Origin: JAKFEW01 sp036675505
Lineage (GTDB): Bacteria > Cyanobacteriota > Sericytochromatia > S15B-MN24 > JAQBPE01
Reading direction: 5' to 3'
Length of the DNA: 64,000 nt
Assembly (NCBI GenBank): GCA_036675505.1
Contig: JAKFEW010000092.1
Coordinates: 42,567 to 106,566, forward strand
Both the position numbers and the translations under genes were made by a program. Each line of letters starts with the position of its first letter. Position 1 is the first letter of the stretch. The notes under the pieces were generated by a model, which was given only the letters and a program-made list of their open reading frames with translations, was not told where the DNA came from and made no database searches. Below are positions 16,386 to 25,128 of the stretch, one piece after another.

Positions 16386-19244
16386 GTGCGCCGTTCGGGG
16401 ATCATGGCCATCGCCCTAGCGTTCTGCGTGGGCTGCAACTTGCAAGCACCAGCCGCTCAGCGGGGAACGGGCGCCAAGAAGGCGCGCGTGGCCGCCTCTG
16501 CGGCACCCAGAGCCGACGCGCGCCTGGCGCTCGATGCGCCCCCACGCCCGATCGGTGAAGAAGCGATCGCCGTCAGGCTGATAGGGAAGGTGAAGCTGCT
16601 CTCGGATCATGGCGCATCCTTGATCAGCAACAACGGCGGCGGCATCGTCGCGAACAACAGCGGCGGGCTAATCGCCAACAACGGCGGCGGCCTCGTGGCG
16701 AAGACCAAGTACGCGCTGCGGCAGGCTGAAGCAGGCGCCGAGGCGTTGCTGGCCGACGCCGACATCGAGTTCCTCGACGCGGCCGGCCAGGTGCTCGTGG
16801 ACGCGGCGAACAAGCCGATCATGGCGCGCACCGACGGCACCGGCGCCTTCACCTTCGAGGGCCGGCTGCCGGCCGAGGGCCTGGTCGCCCGCGTGCGGCT
16901 CTGGAACGGCGGCGTGCTGCTCGCGATGCTCGCCAGACACGGCGGCGGCGGGCTCACGCTCGACCTCGACACCGCCTCGACGCTCGGCGCCGGCTTCGTG
17001 CTCGAGCGCTTCGTGCAGAAGCGCCGCGAGGTCTTCGACCGGTTGCCGGCCAGCGAGGCCGACGCGCTGCGCCGCGACTTCAACGCGGCGCGGGCCCTGC
17101 TCGGCGGCCAGGTGCCCTCGTACCGGATCGCCGACCTGGTGGCGATCGCCGACGATCTGCGCGCCCGCGACCAGGCGGTGGGCCAGCGCCTCGAGCGCAT
17201 CAAGGCGCTGCTGCTCGTCGGCCAGTCGGACCTCGGCGAGGGGCGCGCCGCGACGAGCGTTTCGCTCTCGGGGGCGATCGCGGTCGCGGGTGACGCGGCG
17301 GGCGCCTTCTACATCGGCGAGATTGGCGGCGGACGCATCCGGCGCGTCGGGCCGGATGGCAAGATTCACCGGTTCGCAGGCGGCACGGCCAGCGCCGCCG
17401 CGCTCGAGGGCCCGGTTAGCGAGGTGAGCTTCGATGCGCCCGCTTCGCTCGCAACCGGGCCGGACGGCACGATCTGGGTGGTCGATTCGCTCGCCCACCG
17501 CCTGTTCGCGATCAAGGACGGCCAGGTGCGGCTCGTCGCGGGCTCCGGCGAGAAAAACCAGGGGGCAGTCGGCCGGCCGGGTCCCCAGGTGGCGCTGCAG
17601 GGCCCGGCGGTCGTCGCCGTCGGCCCGGACGGCCGGGTCTGGTTCGGCGAGCACACCAAGAACGACGATCGGCCAGGTCGGCTCATGTACGTCGCGGCCG
17701 ACGGCACCGTGCAACAGGCAGCGGCGCCAGATGGCCACTTCCAGTTCGGCGGCCTCGCCGTGACGAACGACGGCGCCGTCTGGGCGCTCGACGCCGACCG
17801 CGATCGGGTTTGGCGCAGGCCCCTGGACGGCCCCTGGAGCGCCTTCGCCGTCACGTTCGCGACCAACGATTACAGCCGGCTGTGTGCGCTGCCGGACAAT
17901 GCGGTGGCGCTCAGCGAGGAGCGCGCCCACAGCGTGATCCGCCTCGCGGCCGACGGCACCGTCTCCCCGATCGCGGGCGCCGGCGGCCCGGGCTACGCCG
18001 GCGACGGGGGCCCGGCCGCGGCGGCCCGCTTGAACTCCCCGGCGGGGCTCTGGCTCGCGCCAGACGGCGCGCTCGTGATCAGCGACATGGGCAACGGCGT
18101 CATCCGGAAGGTGGCGCCGCCGCTCGACGGGACCGGCACGATCGCGACGATCGCGGGCACGGCCGGCGTGAGCCAGCAGGGCGACGCGCTGAGCATCGCG
18201 ATCAACACGCCGGGCGGCATGACGCTGGATCGCGAGAGGCGGCTGGTGTTCAGCGAAGGCGGCGGCCACACGGTCAAGCGCCTCGACGGCGGTGCCCTCA
18301 CGGTGCTCGCCGGGACGGCGAAGGGGTTCGCGGGCGACGGCGGCCCGGCCACCAACGCCAGCTTCGACACGCCGACCGGCCTCGCGTACCTGGGCGACGA
18401 CCTCTACGTGCTCGATCTCGTGAACCTGCGCATCCGCAAGGTCGACGCGACCGGCCGGATCGCGACGGCGGTGGGCGTCGGCGTGCGCGGCGAGATGAAG
18501 GCCGAGCGGACGCCCGCGCTCGCCGTCCAGATGCGCCGCCCGGTTTCCTGCGCCGTTTCGCCGGACGGACGCCTCTACTGGATCGACAACGAGAACGCCC
18601 AGGTGCTGCGGCTCAACCCGGACGACACAGTCGACCTGATCGCGGGCCGCGACCACAAGGGCGGCGACGAGGGCGACGGCGGGCCCGCCCGCGAAGCGCT
18701 GCTCAGCCAGCCGCTCGGCATCGCGTTCGACTCGAAAGGCGACCTCTACGTCGGCGACGCCGGCAACTTCCGGATCCGCAAGATCAGCGGCCTCGCGGGT
18801 CCCGATCCGCGCATCGACGCCTTCATCGGCGTGGCCGGCTTCGGCGCCCTCGCCCGCCTCTCCGAGCCGGAGCCCGCGGGGCCGGTGCCGGGCGACGAGG
18901 CCGTGCTCATGATGCCGATCGGCCTCACCTTCGACGCGAACGACGTGCTTTACGTCGCCGAGCTCGGCACCGCGCGCCTGAACACGTTCCTGGGCAGCGC
19001 CGTCGCGCCGTTCTTGCAGGGCGTGCCCCGCCGTGGCGCGCGCATCCGCCGCGTAAAGGGCGTGCGCGAGGGCCGGCCGATGGTCGAGACGATCGCGGGC
19101 GAGGGCACCGCGATCCTGAACGAGCCCGGCACCGACAACTCGCTGCTGATCCCATCCATGCTGCTCATCGATCCCACCAAGGGGCTCTACGTCCTCGACA
19201 CCGGCAACAACGCGATCAAGCTCCTGCCGCGCGGGACGTTTTAG
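16386..19244 (+). CDS. NHL-repeat lipoprotein with NNGGG octapeptide repeats (first copy)
   Basis: A 952-residue predicted lipoprotein. The GTG at 16386 is chosen because GGAGG lies six bases before it; it gives a signal peptide ending in FCVGC. Three octapeptide units of the form L-I-x-N-N-G-G-G follow at about residues 79-102, then KTKYALRQAEAG. A carboxypeptidase-regulatory-like domain comes next (FLDAAGQVLVDA, GAFTFEGRLP), then the motif DTASTLGAGFVLERF (about 200). From about residue 300 to the end there are NHL beta-propeller repeats with blades such as GDGGPA...LNSPAGLWLAPDG and FRIRKI. NHL propellers usually bind proteins or ligands. The next gene is a close paralogue 12 bases away, so the two are probably co-transcribed. 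Function is unknown. Confidence 0.87.
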   Translation: MRRSGIMAIALAFCVGCNLQAPAAQRGTGAKKARVAASAAPRADARLALDAPPRPIGEEAIAVRLIGKVKLLSDHGASLISNNGGGIVANNSGGLIANNGGGLVAKTKYALRQAEAGAEALLADADIEFLDAAGQVLVDAANKPIMARTDGTGAFTFEGRLPAEGLVARVRLWNGGVLLAMLARHGGGGLTLDLDTASTLGAGFVLERFVQKRREVFDRLPASEADALRRDFNAARALLGGQVPSYRIADLVAIADDLRARDQAVGQRLERIKALLLVGQSDLGEGRAATSVSLSGAIAVAGDAAGAFYIGEIGGGRIRRVGPDGKIHRFAGGTASAAALEGPVSEVSFDAPASLATGPDGTIWVVDSLAHRLFAIKDGQVRLVAGSGEKNQGAVGRPGPQVALQGPAVVAVGPDGRVWFGEHTKNDDRPGRLMYVAADGTVQQAAAPDGHFQFGGLAVTNDGAVWALDADRDRVWRRPLDGPWSAFAVTFATNDYSRLCALPDNAVALSEERAHSVIRLAADGTVSPIAGAGGPGYAGDGGPAAAARLNSPAGLWLAPDGALVISDMGNGVIRKVAPPLDGTGTIATIAGTAGVSQQGDALSIAINTPGGMTLDRERRLVFSEGGGHTVKRLDGGALTVLAGTAKGFAGDGGPATNASFDTPTGLAYLGDDLYVLDLVNLRIRKVDATGRIATAVGVGVRGEMKAERTPALAVQMRRPVSCAVSPDGRLYWIDNENAQVLRLNPDDTVDLIAGRDHKGGDEGDGGPAREALLSQPLGIAFDSKGDLYVGDAGNFRIRKISGLAGPDPRIDAFIGVAGFGALARLSEPEPAGPVPGDEAVLMMPIGLTFDANDVLYVAELGTARLNTFLGSAVAPFLQGVPRRGARIRRVKGVREGRPMVETIAGEGTAILNEPGTDNSLLIPSMLLIDPTKGLYVLDTGNNAIKLLPRGTF
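16620..16691 (+). repeat. Three in-frame 24-bp repeats encoding NNGGG units
   Basis: Three consecutive 24-bp units inside the first NHL lipoprotein gene, each encoding eight residues of the type [LI]-[IV]-[SA]-N-N-[GS]-G-G. The period equals eight codons exactly, so unit number can change without frameshift. The copy in the next gene has four units. Confidence 0.85.
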
Positions 19245-19256
19245 GAGAACTCAGCC

Positions 19257-22202
19257 ATGACCCGTCGTTCCCTCCGCTGGCCGCTCACCGTGCTCCTCGT
19301 CTTGTCGGCGGGGTGCGCCATCCCCGCGCCGGCCAACGCGCCGCGGCCGACGCCGAAGCCGAAGGCGGCGGGCGCAGCCACGGACTCCGAGCGGCCGAAC
19401 CGCCCGCTGCCGCCAGCCACGACCGAGATTTCGCGCAAGATCCCGCAGGGCGCGGGCACCGTCGTCGAGCTGACCGGCAAGACCAAGCTGATTTCGGACC
19501 ACGGCGCGGGGATCGTCAGCAACAACACGGGCGGCCTGATCGCGAACAACGGCGGCGGCCTGATCGCCAACAACGGCGGCGGCATCATCGCGAACAACGG
19601 CGGGGCGCTCGTCGCCAAGACCAAGTACGGCCTGCGCCAGGCCGGGCCGGGCGCGGAGGCATTCTTGGCTGAAGCTTTCGTCGAGGTGCTGGACGGCGAG
19701 GGGCGTGTGCTCGTGAACGAGCGCGGCGAGCCGCTCGGCGCGTTCACGGACGACGCAGGCAACTACGCGTTCAAGGGCGTGCTGCCCGGCGAGAACCTCG
19801 TGCTGCGCGTGCGGCTCTTCCCCAACGGCGGCGCGCGGGCCGCGGGCGGGCAGTTGCTCGCGATCCTGCCGCGCGGCGCGACGGGCGCCGTCGATCTCGA
19901 CACGGCCTCCTCGCTCGGGGCGGCCTACGTGCTGGAGCGCTTCGTGCAGAAGCGGCCCGGCGTCTTCGACAAGCTGCCGGCCAGGGAGGCCGAAGCGTTG
20001 AGGCGCGAGGCGACCGCGGCGATCGCCCAGCTGCCGCCCGGGTCGCCCACCTACGCCGTCGCGGACCAGGTGGCGGCCGCCGACGCGCTGCGTGCCAAGG
20101 CCAAGGGGCTGGATGACGCCTTCGAGCGGATCAGCGCGATCCTGGTGGCCGGCCAGAGCATCCGCGCCGGCCGGCCCGCGCGCGAGGTCGCGCTGGCCGG
20201 CCCGATGGGCATCGTGGGCGACGCCCAGGGCAACATCTACATCAACGAGTACACCGGCGGCCGGATCCGGGTCATGCGGCCCGACGGCACGATCGCGCTG
20301 TTCGCGGGCGGCGTGTCCACCACCGCGGGCGTCGACGGCGACGAGGCGCTCAAGATCGGCTTCGAGACGCCCCATGCGCTCGCGCTCGGGCCCGACGGCC
20401 ACCTCTATGTGGCGGACGCGCTGCGCAACCACGTGCGCCGCCTGGAGATCGGCCAGGACGGCGTCACGCGGGTGCGCCTGGTGGCCGGCGACGGCAACCG
20501 CAAGCAAGGTCCTGTGAACGTGCCGGGGCCGACGACCAGCCTGTGGCAGCCGATGGCGCTGGCCTTCGGGCCGGATGGCCGCCTGTACATCGGCGAGCAG
20601 ACCAAGAGCGCGGTTCCCGGCCGGATCCTGGCCGTCGATCCCGACGGCACGCTGCAAGAGGTGGCGGGCCCGCCGCCCGAACTGTTCCAGCATGGTCAGG
20701 TCGCCGGGCTGGCCTTCGGGCCGGACGGCGCGCTCTACCTGGCCGACGCGAACAACGACAGCGTGTACCGGCGCGCGCCCGACGGGCAATGGTCGGTGTT
20801 CGTCCACGAGAACGGCCTCAATGACTTCTCGAAGGTGCTGGTCGGTCCGGACGGGGCGGTCTACGTGACCTTGGTCGACACCCACCGGGTGCTGCGCTTC
20901 ACGCCCGACGGCAAGCGCGAGGAGCTGGCCGGCACCGGCGTGCTCGGCTACACGGGCGACGGCGGGCCGGCCGCCGCGGCGCAGATCAACATGCCGACGA
21001 GCATGTGGCTTTCGCCCGGCAACGAGCTCTTCTTCTCCGACTACGGCAACACGGTGGTGCGCGCGATCGATCTGGCCGACCCCGCGCGGCCGATCCGCAC
21101 GGTCGCGGGCACCCAGTCGCTCTCGCGGCAGGGCGACGCGCTGTCGGTGCCGATCAGCAACCCGGCCGGCCTGGCGATCGATCCGCAGGGCCGCCTGGTG
21201 GTCGGCGAGACCACCAGCCACACGCTGCGGCGCCTGGAGGGCGATCGCCTCACGGTGATCGCGGGCATCGGCCTGGGCTTCGCCGGCGACGGCGGCCCCG
21301 CGTCGGCCGCCCGCTTCGACACGCCGGCGGGGCTCGCGTACCGCGGCGACGACCTCTTCGTGATCGACGCCTCGAACAACCGCATCCGCAAGATCGCGGC
21401 GGACGGCACGATCTCCACCGTGGTGGGCAACGGCGACAACCCGCCGGCCAATCAGCGCGTGTTCCCGGCGACCGGCCCTGCGGTGGCGGGCGGCTTCACG
21501 CTCGCAACCGGCCCGGATGGCCTGCTCTACTGGACCGACAACGCGATCCACACGATTTCCCGGCTGCGGGCCGACGGGATGGTGGAGATCGTGGCCGGCT
21601 CGCTCGCCGTTAAGAACGGGGACGCCGGCGACGGTGGCCCGGCGGCCGAGGCCCTGCTCGCCACCCCCACCTCGATGGCCTTCGCCCCGAACGGCGACCT
21701 CTACTTCGTGGACTCCGGCAACCTGAAAATCCGCAAAATCACGGGGCTCGACGGCGCGGCGCCGCGCATCGAGACGGTGGCGGGCCTCGGCGCCTTCGCC
21801 ACGCTGGCCGCGCTCGGCAACCTCGGCGCGACGCCGCCGGTCGAGGAGCCGCTCGACGGCGTGCCGCTGCTCGGGCCGATCTCGCTCGCGGTGACGCCGG
21901 AGGGCGACCTGCTGGTCGGCGAGCTGGGGGCCTCCAAGCTCCAGACCCTGGCGGGTTATGCCGGCTTCTCCGGCATCGCGCTGCCGCCGATCGGCTCGCG
22001 GATCCGCAAGATCACGGGCCTGGGGGGCCCGGCGCCGCGCATCCGTACGGTGGCCGGCCACGGCGGCCCGACGCTCAACGATCCGGCCAGCGACGACTCG
22101 CTCAACTCGCCCTTCGGGCTGCTGATCGACCGCGAAGGCCGGCTCGTGATCGCGGACTCGAACAACAACCAGATCAAGCTGCTGCCGAAGGGCGGCTACT
22201 GA
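19257..22202 (+). CDS. NHL-repeat lipoprotein with NNGGG octapeptide repeats (second copy)
   Basis: A 981-residue paralogue of the preceding protein with the same layout. It has a lipoprotein signal peptide (LVLSAGC, Cys at residue 20), then four NNGGG-type octapeptides at about residues 86-117 ending in LVAKTKYGLRQAG. A regulatory-like beta domain (FTDDAGNYAFKGVLPG) and DTASSLGAAYVLERF follow, and then a long run of NHL blades (GDGGPAAAAQINMPTS, NNRIRKIAADG, NNNQIKLLPKGGY). AGGAG precedes the ATG at a normal distance. The similarity along the whole length indicates a tandem duplication. It probably sits on the outer face of a membrane. The 3' end is separated from the convergent gene only by a perfect hairpin. 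Confidence 0.88.
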   Translation: MTRRSLRWPLTVLLVLSAGCAIPAPANAPRPTPKPKAAGAATDSERPNRPLPPATTEISRKIPQGAGTVVELTGKTKLISDHGAGIVSNNTGGLIANNGGGLIANNGGGIIANNGGALVAKTKYGLRQAGPGAEAFLAEAFVEVLDGEGRVLVNERGEPLGAFTDDAGNYAFKGVLPGENLVLRVRLFPNGGARAAGGQLLAILPRGATGAVDLDTASSLGAAYVLERFVQKRPGVFDKLPAREAEALRREATAAIAQLPPGSPTYAVADQVAAADALRAKAKGLDDAFERISAILVAGQSIRAGRPAREVALAGPMGIVGDAQGNIYINEYTGGRIRVMRPDGTIALFAGGVSTTAGVDGDEALKIGFETPHALALGPDGHLYVADALRNHVRRLEIGQDGVTRVRLVAGDGNRKQGPVNVPGPTTSLWQPMALAFGPDGRLYIGEQTKSAVPGRILAVDPDGTLQEVAGPPPELFQHGQVAGLAFGPDGALYLADANNDSVYRRAPDGQWSVFVHENGLNDFSKVLVGPDGAVYVTLVDTHRVLRFTPDGKREELAGTGVLGYTGDGGPAAAAQINMPTSMWLSPGNELFFSDYGNTVVRAIDLADPARPIRTVAGTQSLSRQGDALSVPISNPAGLAIDPQGRLVVGETTSHTLRRLEGDRLTVIAGIGLGFAGDGGPASAARFDTPAGLAYRGDDLFVIDASNNRIRKIAADGTISTVVGNGDNPPANQRVFPATGPAVAGGFTLATGPDGLLYWTDNAIHTISRLRADGMVEIVAGSLAVKNGDAGDGGPAAEALLATPTSMAFAPNGDLYFVDSGNLKIRKITGLDGAAPRIETVAGLGAFATLAALGNLGATPPVEEPLDGVPLLGPISLAVTPEGDLLVGELGASKLQTLAGYAGFSGIALPPIGSRIRKITGLGGPAPRIRTVAGHGGPTLNDPASDDSLNSPFGLLIDREGRLVIADSNNNQIKLLPKGGY
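19512..19607 (+). repeat. Four in-frame 24-bp repeats encoding NNGGG units
   Basis: Four consecutive 24-bp units in the second NHL lipoprotein gene. Units two and three differ by one synonymous base (GCG/GCC), which points to recent unit duplication. The encoded pattern is [LI]-[IV]-[SA]-N-N-[GT]-G-[GA]. Confidence 0.87.
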
Positions 22203-22232
22203 CCGCTGGCCCGCCCCGGGGCGGGCCAGCGG
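22203..22232. terminator. Perfect 15-bp palindrome between convergent stops
   Basis: Bases 22203-22217 and 22218-22232 are exact reverse complements and fill the whole gap between the stop of the second NHL gene (22202) and the convergent stop (22233). It can form a hairpin on both transcripts. A T-tract is lacking. Confidence 0.65.
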
Positions 22233-23681
22233 CTACTTCGTGTTCAGCACGACCTTGCCGTTCTCGGCCGTCACCGACGTGATCGGCGGCATGTCGAGGC
22301 TCGACGCCTTGCGCAGGTCGAGCACGAGGCCGTCGCCGACCTGGCGCATGCCGGGCATCGACTTCATCGCGCCGATGATCTGGCTCTTGCCGAAGCCGAG
22401 ACCCGCGACGTGGACGTCGTGCGGCACGAGGTACAGCTCGCCGGCCGCCGTGTTGGTGAAGCGGATCTTGAAGTTGACCGGGATCGGCAGGCCCAGGACT
22501 TCCTTCTGGCCCCTGATCACGAGATCCGTGCCGACCAGCTTGACCGAGTCCATGTAGAAGCCGTCGCCGCCGGCGGTGCCGAACTTCTTGATCAGCATCT
22601 GCTCGGGCAGCACGACCTTGCCGTACTCCAGGAACGCGAAGCCTTCCTGATCCCAGCGGTTCAGGCTATAGGGATCGTTCGGCGTGTTGTCGATGATCAC
22701 GATCTTGGCGTCGCGGATCACGCCGGAGTCGAGCGCCGTCTCGCCCTTGGCGATCACCTCGGCGTAGTTGGGCACGTTGGCGCGCCGGCGCGGGGCGACC
22801 TCGGGGTCCGGCGCGCCGCCGAGCACCACCACGGCCTGGCCCTGCCGGATCCCGAGCTGCGCGATCTGGCCCTGAAACAGGTCGACCCTGCGCAGATCGA
22901 CGTCGAGCGAGCCCTTGGCGCCCATCGCGAGCGGGCCGCCGGCCGGCATCTTCATCAGCTTCGGCAGATCGAGCCGGAAGAGCCGCACGGCCCAGCCGAC
23001 CGGCAGGCCGAAGACCTTGATCGACTCCGGCTTGATGTTCAGCGTGTCGGGCGACGTCGGCGTGATCTGTGCGCGCACCGAGAGCGGCAGCGGCAAGGGC
23101 CCCAGCTTGGCGCGCAGGCCGATCTTCACGCGGTTGCCGTCGAGCAGGTTGACCTCGACCTTCGAGACCGGCGGCTTCTGCTGCTCCGCGAGGAGTCCGG
23201 CGATCGCGCCGTTGAGCTGGCGCTCTTCGATGTCGATGCGGGCGGCCGACACGCGGAAGGTGTAGGAGCCCATCGCCCACAGGTCGAGCGGATCCTGCGG
23301 CGTCTTGTCGATCAGGTCGGCGCTCAGGTAGGGGATCGAGACGTAGTTGTCGCCCGAGATGGCGTAGCGGAGGTTCCGACCGTTCAGGTGGGTCTCGTTG
23401 GTGTTCTGGGTCCGCGAAGGCGGCGCAGGCTGCGCGGGCACCTCCCAGTGGGGGCGGCGATCGCGCTGCCCGTAGGGGTTCGGGAAGGGCGAGTAGTACG
23501 GCGGCCTGGGCTGATAGGTATCGGGCCTCGGGCTGGGCGGCTGCGGACGCGGCGCGGTCCCCGGGTTCGGGCCCGGCATCGGCTGGCCGACGGGCGGGAG
23601 ATCGACGCCCCAATCCGTGCCGCCCGCGGCGCGGCGGACAGGCTGTTGCGGCTGGATCGGGCGGACCGGCTGGATGGGCAT
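22233..23681 (-). CDS. Proline-rich protein with two lipid-binding-like halves
   Basis: A 482-residue protein without a signal peptide. The start at 23681 has AGGAGG four bases upstream. The first ~90 residues are Pro/Gln/Arg-rich (PIQPVRPIQPQQPVRR). Two related beta-rich halves follow, each combining a strand pattern like KIGLRAKLGPLPLPLSVRA or VNFKIRFTNTAAGELYLVP with a helix and a motif ...VFGLPVGWAV or ...VAGLGFGKSQIIGAMKSMPG. This looks like the DUF2993/LmeA phospholipid-binding fold, but the match is by pattern only. It might tether to a membrane or shuttle a lipid. It is convergent with the NHL genes. Confidence 0.6.
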   Translation of the reverse strand: MPIQPVRPIQPQQPVRRAAGGTDWGVDLPPVGQPMPGPNPGTAPRPQPPSPRPDTYQPRPPYYSPFPNPYGQRDRRPHWEVPAQPAPPSRTQNTNETHLNGRNLRYAISGDNYVSIPYLSADLIDKTPQDPLDLWAMGSYTFRVSAARIDIEERQLNGAIAGLLAEQQKPPVSKVEVNLLDGNRVKIGLRAKLGPLPLPLSVRAQITPTSPDTLNIKPESIKVFGLPVGWAVRLFRLDLPKLMKMPAGGPLAMGAKGSLDVDLRRVDLFQGQIAQLGIRQGQAVVVLGGAPDPEVAPRRRANVPNYAEVIAKGETALDSGVIRDAKIVIIDNTPNDPYSLNRWDQEGFAFLEYGKVVLPEQMLIKKFGTAGGDGFYMDSVKLVGTDLVIRGQKEVLGLPIPVNFKIRFTNTAAGELYLVPHDVHVAGLGFGKSQIIGAMKSMPGMRQVGDGLVLDLRKASSLDMPPITSVTAENGKVVLNTK

Positions 23682-24197
23682 GAAACCTCCTGGGCTTGAG
23701 GAGGTTATCGGGGACAAAAGGTAAGGTCTTTCTAAAACTACTTTATGGGAAGGTTATCCTTGGTTAAGGAAAGGGTAATGGAATTACCGGTTCCTCCATG
23801 GCCTGACGGGGGCCGAACGAGGCCAGATAATTACTATTATCCGAACTGTGCCGTCAGTCTGATGCGATCCGCCGGAGTGCTCCGCCACCTGCCTTCTGCG
23901 CGATCTGCGCGAACAGCGCAATCCAGATAACCGGGTCCATGACGGCCCCCGCCGACATGCCCGCGCCGCGCCGGCCCAGATAACACGACGCGGACACGCA
24001 GGGGCTCGGGGCATGGCCGCGGGGGCTCCCGCTCACCCCTGGCCTCTCGCCGCGCGGGGACCGTAACCTGGTCGAACGGCGCGATCGTCCCCATGGACAT
24101 GGCGTGCGCTTGATGCCGGAGCGACTCGCCTGCTACGCCTGTTCATTGTGGCGGCCGCCCACCGTGCGCTAGAATCGAGCAAACCCACGGGAGACCT
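23682..24197. other. 516-bp intergenic region between divergent genes
   Basis: No supported gene. The part 23700-23790 is unusually A+T-rich for this window and holds several GGTTATC/GGTAA motifs and a small hairpin GGTAAT-GGA-ATTACC (23773-23787). It must contain the promoters of both flanking genes. The part 23819-23984 holds the second CCAGATAA element. Minus-strand reading frames with hydrophobic start segments exist but have no clear ribosome site. Confidence 0.6.
23823..23984. repeat. CCAGATAA-motif element, copy B
   Basis: CCAGATAATT at 23823-23832 is followed by TTATCC in opposite orientation, as in copy A. Further copies are CCAGATAA at 23923-23930 and CCAGATAAC at 23976-23984. The leading block GAGGCCAGATAATT is identical to copy A; the spacing between motifs (100 and 53 bases) is longer than in copy A (80 and about 32). 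Confidence 0.5.
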
Positions 24198-25109
24198 ATG
24201 GCAGCCCCTTACGCGATCCGCCGCTACGAGCGGACCGATTTCGACGCCGCCGCCTCGCTCGCCGTCCAGGCGTCGGCGTCGGCGGTCACCGCGTGCGGCC
24301 AGCCGGACGTCGCGAGCCCGGCCGAGTTCGAGGCGGATTACAGCCACCGGGCCTTGGAGCAGGAGGCCTGGGTCGCCACGGCCCCTGACGGGACCGTCGT
24401 GGCCTTCGCGGCCGGCCAGCTGCGCAACGGCGTCGTGCTCGTGGACGGGCCGATCGTGGACGCCGACTGGCGCGGCCGGGGCATCGGCTCGGCGCTCTTC
24501 GCGAAGGTGGAGGCGGACAGCGCCGCCGCAGGCGCGCTGGCGATCGAGACGGGCGTCCGGGCGACCAACACGCGCGGAGAATCGTTCCTGCGAGGGCGAG
24601 GCTACGAGGCGAACCGCGAGATCTTCGTCTACGAGACGTACGAAAGGGCGCGGGCCGAAGGGCCGCTGCCCGGCGGGTATTCGCTGGTGGACCTCAAGCC
24701 GAAGTACCTGCTGCCCTTCCTCATGGTGATGCAGGAATGCTTCCCCGGTTACCGGCTGCCGAGCACGCCGCAACGTCTCTTCGAGCCAGACAAGATGAAG
24801 ATCTTCCTGGCCCTCGACGCCCAGGAGCGGGTCGCCGGCGCCATCACCGCGTTCTACTACCCGGAAGACGAGCTCGGCTACATCTACCACCTCGGCATCA
24901 GCGACCCGCACCGGCGCCGCGGCCTGGCCCGCGCGCTGCTCGTGGCCGCCTGCGACTGGCTGTGGGACGAGCACTCGCCCAAGATCATCGGCGCCTCGAC
25001 GAGCGACGAGCTCGGCGCGCGGCGCGCGCTGTTCGAGCCGTTGGGCTTCGACCTCCGCTACTCCCTGCGGTACTCACGCAAGGCGCTCGGGCAGCCTTCG
25101 CCGGCCTGA
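24198..25109 (+). CDS. Double GNAT-domain N-acetyltransferase
   Basis: A 303-residue protein with two GNAT folds in tandem. The acetyl-CoA motif of the N-terminal domain is RGRGIGSALF (about residue 93), and that of the C-terminal domain is HRRRGLARALL (about 237), each preceded by the expected beta-bulge segment. The two-domain layout resembles MshD-type mycothiol synthases, but no mycothiol gene is nearby, so the substrate is unknown. GGGAG lies five bases before the ATG. The stop codon is inside a GCCGGCC-TGA-GGCCGGC hairpin that faces the convergent kynU. Confidence 0.85.
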   Translation: MAAPYAIRRYERTDFDAAASLAVQASASAVTACGQPDVASPAEFEADYSHRALEQEAWVATAPDGTVVAFAAGQLRNGVVLVDGPIVDADWRGRGIGSALFAKVEADSAAAGALAIETGVRATNTRGESFLRGRGYEANREIFVYETYERARAEGPLPGGYSLVDLKPKYLLPFLMVMQECFPGYRLPSTPQRLFEPDKMKIFLALDAQERVAGAITAFYYPEDELGYIYHLGISDPHRRRGLARALLVAACDWLWDEHSPKIIGASTSDELGARRALFEPLGFDLRYSLRYSRKALGQPSPA

Positions 25110-25116
25110 GGCCGGC
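25100..25116. terminator. Short hairpin spanning a stop codon
   Basis: A 7-bp perfect stem (25100-25106 with 25110-25116) whose loop is the TGA stop of the GNAT gene. It lies between convergent genes. There is no T-tract. Confidence 0.35.
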
Positions 25117-25128
25117 CCGCCACCCGGC

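Noticed and set aside
19512..19607. CRISPR or VNTR outside genes
   Set aside because: The 24-bp repeats are in frame inside a coding sequence and encode an octapeptide.
23854..24036. Minus-strand small ORF with a hydrophobic segment in the CCAGATAA region
   Set aside because: A similar short peptide start (M-x-x-[IV]-I-W-I) is read in the other copy because the nucleotide motif repeats. Ribosome sites are weak or absent, so I attribute it to the DNA/RNA element.
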